Assembly: GCF_026107375.2 (NCBI RefSeq)
Contig: NZ_JAPCIA010000001.1
Coordinates: 992,001 to 1,056,000, forward strand
DNA length: 64,000 nt
DNA from: Sphingomonas sp. BT-65
GTDB taxonomy: Bacteria; Pseudomonadota; Alphaproteobacteria; Sphingomonadales; Sphingomonadaceae
Reading direction: 5' to 3'
A program made the position numbers and the translations under genes. Positions 60,953 to 64,000 of this stretch are shown piece after piece. Under the pieces are notes generated by a model, which ran no database searches, was not told where the DNA came from, and worked only from the letters and a program-made list of their open reading frames with translations. Each line of letters opens with the position of its first letter. Position 1 is the stretch's first letter.

Positions 60953-62007
60953 CCCGGCCTCCGCTGGCTCGCGATCATGCGCCCGATCTCGTCGGGCGGA
61001 AGCACTGCGCTGGCGCTCTCCGCGACCGCGCCGGGCATGCCCCACACCACCGAACTCGCCTTGTCCTGGACGATCACGCTTCCCCCGGCATCGATCAGCC
61101 GCCTGGCCCCGGTGGCCCCATCGCGGCCCATGCCGGAGAGGATCACGCCGAGCCCGCGCGCGCCGAACAGCTCCGCGACCGAATCGAGCATCGGATCGAC
61201 CGAGGGCATGCAGCCGCTCGCGACGGTTTCGTGCGTCAGCCGGATCGCGCAGCCGCCGTCGCTGGTCCGCACGCAGCGGATATGTGCGTCGCCCGGGGCG
61301 ACCACCATCCGGCCCGGGCGCACGCGGAGATGATCGGTCGCCACCTCGCACGAGCGCCCCGCGAGCACGGCGAGCTGCGCCGCGAAATAGCTCATGAACG
61401 ACGCAGGCAGGTGCTGGGTCACCAGGATCGGCGCCTGAAAGGCCGGCGGGATCGCGCGCAGCATCTGGCTGAGCGCGTGGATGCCGCCGGTCGAGGCGCC
61501 CACGGCGACGATGTCGAACTCGCCCAGCGCCTGCTCGGCCTGGGCGGAGACGGCGGGACTTCCCTCAGCATCGAACAGGCGATCGAGGCGGTCCTCGAGC
61601 ACCGCCGCGAATCGCCCGGCAAAGCTGCCGACGCCGGGTTTGACCAGCGTATCCGCCGCACCCAGCGCCAGCGCCTGGACGGCGGCCGCGGCGCCATCGT
61701 CGGCGGCGGAGGAGACCACGAGCACCTTGGCCCCCTTCCCCGCCAAGACCAGATCGGGAAGCGCGGTCAGGCCATGCGTGCCGGGCATTTCGAGATCGAG
61801 CAGGATCGCGTCGGCGCGCTCCTGCGCGAGAAAGGCGAGCGCGCTCTCGACATTGCTGACCGAGCCGGCGACGCGGAACCGCGCCATTCCCTCGATCATC
61901 CGCCCGATCACCGCGCGGGCGACCACCGAATCATCGACGATCAGGACGGGGATACCCTCGCTCGCGCGGTCCGGCGGAGGGCCGGCCGCGGCTGTGGTCC
62001 TGGCCAT
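60949..62007 (-). CDS. cheB: Chemotaxis response regulator methylesterase
   Basis: The protein has 352 residues. The receiver domain has Asp25, Asp26 and the phospho-acceptor Asp71 (LLDLEMPG). The methylesterase triad is Ser172 in VGASTGG, His199 in VTQHLP and Asp296 in GMGRDG. It removes methyl groups from receptors when phosphorylated by CheA. The 12 nt to the cheY stop place it in the same operon. Confidence 0.95.
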   Translation of the reverse strand: MARTTAAAGPPPDRASEGIPVLIVDDSVVARAVIGRMIEGMARFRVAGSVSNVESALAFLAQERADAILLDLEMPGTHGLTALPDLVLAGKGAKVLVVSSAADDGAAAAVQALALGAADTLVKPGVGSFAGRFAAVLEDRLDRLFDAEGSPAVSAQAEQALGEFDIVAVGASTGGIHALSQMLRAIPPAFQAPILVTQHLPASFMSYFAAQLAVLAGRSCEVATDHLRVRPGRMVVAPGDAHIRCVRTSDGGCAIRLTHETVASGCMPSVDPMLDSVAELFGARGLGVILSGMGRDGATGARRLIDAGGSVIVQDKASSVVWGMPGAVAESASAVLPPDEIGRMIASQRRPG

Positions 62008-62018
62008 TGCCGCGGCCC

Positions 62019-62384
62019 TCAGGCGACGCCGACGATCTGGAGCTTGCTCTCGAGCGTCTCGCGGTCGAACGGCTTCATGACATATTCGTCGGCGCCCGCC
62101 TCGATCGCGGCGCGGATATAGGCCATGCCGTTCTCGGTAGTGCAGAACACCACCTTGGGCTTCTCGGGAATGCCGCTGTCCTTGAGCGCACGCAGGAAGT
62201 CCATGCCGCTCATCACGGGCATGTTCCAGTCGAGCAGCACCACGTCGGGCACCGAATCGAGGCAGGCGTCGAGCGCCTCGCGCCCGTCGCCGGCCTCGCG
62301 CACCTCGAAGTTGAGCGTTTCGAGGATGTGCCGCGCCACCTTGCGGATCACCTTGGAATCATCGACGACGAGGCAGGTCTTCAT
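62019..62384 (-). CDS. cheY: Single-domain response regulator (CheY)
   Basis: The protein has 121 residues. It has the acidic pair Asp8 and Asp9, phospho-acceptor Asp52 in LLDWNMPVMSG, Thr82 or Thr83 in VVFCTTENG, and Lys104 in VMKPF. It carries the CheA signal to the flagellar switch or another output. The 76 bp before it are the only real gap in the che operon and include CGCGCCTAAATCCGGG-type sequence without a clear signal. Confidence 0.93.
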   Translation of the reverse strand: MKTCLVVDDSKVIRKVARHILETLNFEVREAGDGREALDACLDSVPDVVLLDWNMPVMSGMDFLRALKDSGIPEKPKVVFCTTENGMAYIRAAIEAGADEYVMKPFDRETLESKLQIVGVA

Positions 62385-62460
62385 GTTGGTCCGTTCCCGG
62401 ATTTAGGCGCGTTCACGGGTGGTTGTGCCCGAAAGATGTAAGCACGGCGTTAATGTCGAT

Positions 62461-62895
62461 TTATGCGGCCTGGGCACTTGCCCCGGCCGGTACGAGCGCG
62501 GTCAGGTTGATCGCCAGGACCGGCTCGCCGTCGCGCTCGACCAGCCCGTGCCCGGCGCGCTGCCAGGCCGGCGAGAGCGGGATGCCCGAAGCCAGCGGCT
62601 GCAGCGCGAACGGTGCGACGTCGTCGAGCGCGTCGACCAGCAGCGCATAGTGATGTCCGTCGACGCGCGTGATCACGGCGCGGCTGGCGGTGCTGCCGCC
62701 CGCCATGCCGAGCGCGGCGACCGTGTCGATCACGGTGACGACCCGGCTGCGCAGCGCGGCGAGCCCGCGGACATGACCGCCAGCGCGCGGCACCGCCACG
62801 ATCGTGCCGATATCGACCACCGATTCGACCTGGTCGGCGTCGATCGCCACCGCCTGGCCCGCGACATGCGCGATCAGGAAAAGCTTCTCCATCAT
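62461..62895 (-). CDS. cheW: Chemotaxis coupling protein
   Basis: The protein has 144 residues with a single CheW domain (EKLFLIAHVAGQAVAIDADQVESVVDIG at 3-30, GLAALRSRVVTVIDTVAALG about 44-63). It couples receptors to CheA. Start and cheA stop overlap by 4 nt. Confidence 0.92.
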   Translation of the reverse strand: MMEKLFLIAHVAGQAVAIDADQVESVVDIGTIVAVPRAGGHVRGLAALRSRVVTVIDTVAALGMAGGSTASRAVITRVDGHHYALLVDALDDVAPFALQPLASGIPLSPAWQRAGHGLVERDGEPVLAINLTALVPAGASAQAA

Positions 62896-64000
62896 GCCCC
62901 CCGCCGTGCCACGCTGGCGAGCGCGCCGAGCAGCGCGTCGCGATCGTAGCGATAGATGCTGCCGTCATCGCCACCGCCGCGCTTGCTGCGCAGGCGCACT
63001 ACTGGCGCGCTTGCCGGATGCCCCGCCACGGGCCCGTCGAGCGCGAGCACGACATCGGCCGCCTCCCCCGGGTCGAGCGTCACGCGATAGCCCGCGTTTT
63101 CGAGCATCGGACGGACGAAGGTACGCATCCAGCCATCGTCGCCGCCGGTGAGCAGGCAGAGCGGCGCAGTGTCCGCCCAATCCTCCGGCTCGCCATGCTC
63201 GGCGAACAGCCAGTGCGGGTCGAGCAGCTCGACCGGCTCGTCGTTGAGCAGCACTGCGCCGGCGATTGGCCCCGGCTGCGCGGCGCGCGCGATCTCTGCC
63301 GGGAGCGTTACGATATCCGCAGCTTCGGCAATGGCATAGCCGATCTCGCTCACACCATCTTTCAGGCGAAGCACCGACCAGTGCGGCGCACCGGCCAGCT
63401 CGCGCCGGGCGACGAGCGGGAGGATCATCCCGTCGATCGTGAGCCGCATCCGTCCCGCGGCATGGCGGATCGCGTCGGGGACGACCTGCTCGATGCGGTC
63501 GACCACGGCGAGCGGCACCGCCCGCCGCGCGCCGTCGAGATCGACGAAGATCAGCGCGGCGATGCCCTCCGCCTCGGCCTCGGCGGCTTCATCGGCTTCG
63601 TCGGCGAGCACGTCGCGCACGAACTGCAGCCCTGCATCGCGCGCGATCCCCGCGCAATCGAGCAGCAGCATCGGGCAACCGCTGTCGGGCAGCGTCTGCC
63701 CCGCATAGATGCCGGTCGCCATGATCGCGGGCGCCGCGGGCTTGATCACCAGTTCCTCATTGTCGAGCACGTCGTCGACGCGCAGCGCGTAGCTGCCCTC
63801 GCCCACGCTGACGATCGCCAGCATGCTGCGCATCGCGCAGACATTGTCGGCGATGCCCAGCACCTGTGCGAGCTCGACCAGCGGCAGGCGGCGGTCGCGC
63901 ACGGTGACCACCTCGGCGCTACCGATGCGGTCGATGCGGATCGATTCATTGGCCTCGCTGACGATCTCCTCGATCGCCTGGCGCGGCACGGCGAAACGCT
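62892..64000 (-). CDS. cheA: Histidine kinase CheA, C-terminal part only (window edge)
   Basis: 368 residues are visible; the HPt, dimerisation and ATPase domains lie beyond the window. The visible part starts in a CheW-like P5 domain (RQAIEEIVSEAN; RRLPLVELAQVLGI). A second CheW-like domain follows at about visible residues 140-280 (EGIAALIFVDLDGARRAVPLAVVDRIEQV and ELLDPHWLFAEHG). The last 85 residues resemble a receiver domain (PLCLLTGGDDGWMRTFVRPMLENAGYRVTLDPGEAADVVLALDG) with the usual acceptor Asp region altered. Standard CheA ends after one P5 domain, so this is a longer, hybrid-like form found in some alphaproteobacteria. Confidence 0.85.
   Translation of the reverse strand, partial: RFAVPRQAIEEIVSEANESIRIDRIGSAEVVTVRDRRLPLVELAQVLGIADNVCAMRSMLAIVSVGEGSYALRVDDVLDNEELVIKPAAPAIMATGIYAGQTLPDSGCPMLLLDCAGIARDAGLQFVRDVLADEADEAAEAEAEGIAALIFVDLDGARRAVPLAVVDRIEQVVPDAIRHAAGRMRLTIDGMILPLVARRELAGAPHWSVLRLKDGVSEIGYAIAEAADIVTLPAEIARAAQPGPIAGAVLLNDEPVELLDPHWLFAEHGEPEDWADTAPLCLLTGGDDGWMRTFVRPMLENAGYRVTLDPGEAADVVLALDGPVAGHPASAPVVRLRSKRGGGDDGSIYRYDRDALLGALASVARRGA

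Overview
The window is high-GC chromosomal DNA that looks like an alphaproteobacterium of the order Sphingomonadales (Sphingomonas-like). I infer this from gene content: a PopZ/DUF2497 gene beside valS, an STN-type TonB receptor behind a FecI/FecR pair, NnrD/E fused in one chain, DUF3011, and palindromic intergenic repeats. Genes are tightly packed, most same-strand neighbours overlap by 4 nt (ATGA or GTGA), and no transposase, integrase or CRISPR array was found.

Layout. 1-925: 5' part of an oligogalacturonate lyase. 951-7278: accessory locus with a caspase-like peptidase, three small Gly-rich proteins sharing a TPR-GG type motif, a Cys-rich protein, an FAD-linked lactone-oxidase-like enzyme, a frameshifted lipoprotein remnant and a winged-helix/TPR regulator. 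7271-12322: five-gene minus-strand operon of an acetyltransferase-like membrane protein, a ThiF/E1-like adenylyltransferase, an orphan multi-pass protein, a second GNAT and an Acg-like nitroreductase. 12440-27111: surface-polysaccharide cluster with GT-C and GT2 transferases, GtrA, CDP-glucose synthesis and dehydration, a methyltransferase, a ThDP enzyme, an NAD epimerase, a Wzz-like chain regulator, a Wza-like exporter, an inositol-phosphatase-like protein and an HpcH/HpaI aldolase.

27253-32012: LytM peptidase, ECF sigma factor, FecR-like anti-sigma and TonB receptor. 32080-39440: cobalamin salvage, with a B12 riboswitch ahead of btuB, divergent btuF and btuCD, then cobT, cobS and cobU. 39446-50438: mostly housekeeping on the minus strand (MFS/spermidine-synthase-like fusion, GNAT, hemB, MATE pump, valS, popZ-like, tolC-like, isoaspartyl-methyltransferase-like). 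50604-50677: tRNA-Cys. 50684-60010: small unknown protein, DUF3011 protein, rmuC, def, recR, fmt, truA, rlmD-like, nnrD/E and ampD. 60086-64000: chemotaxis operon cheA(partial)-cheW-cheY-cheB-cheR.

The two most interesting regions are the caspase/small-protein locus, which resembles a protease with its own substrates, and the ThiF/Acg/GNAT operon, which looks like a small-molecule or conjugate-forming system of unknown product. A repeat placed in frame inside fmt, and a ThDP enzyme beside CDP-hexose genes that suggests a branched sugar, also deserve a second look.
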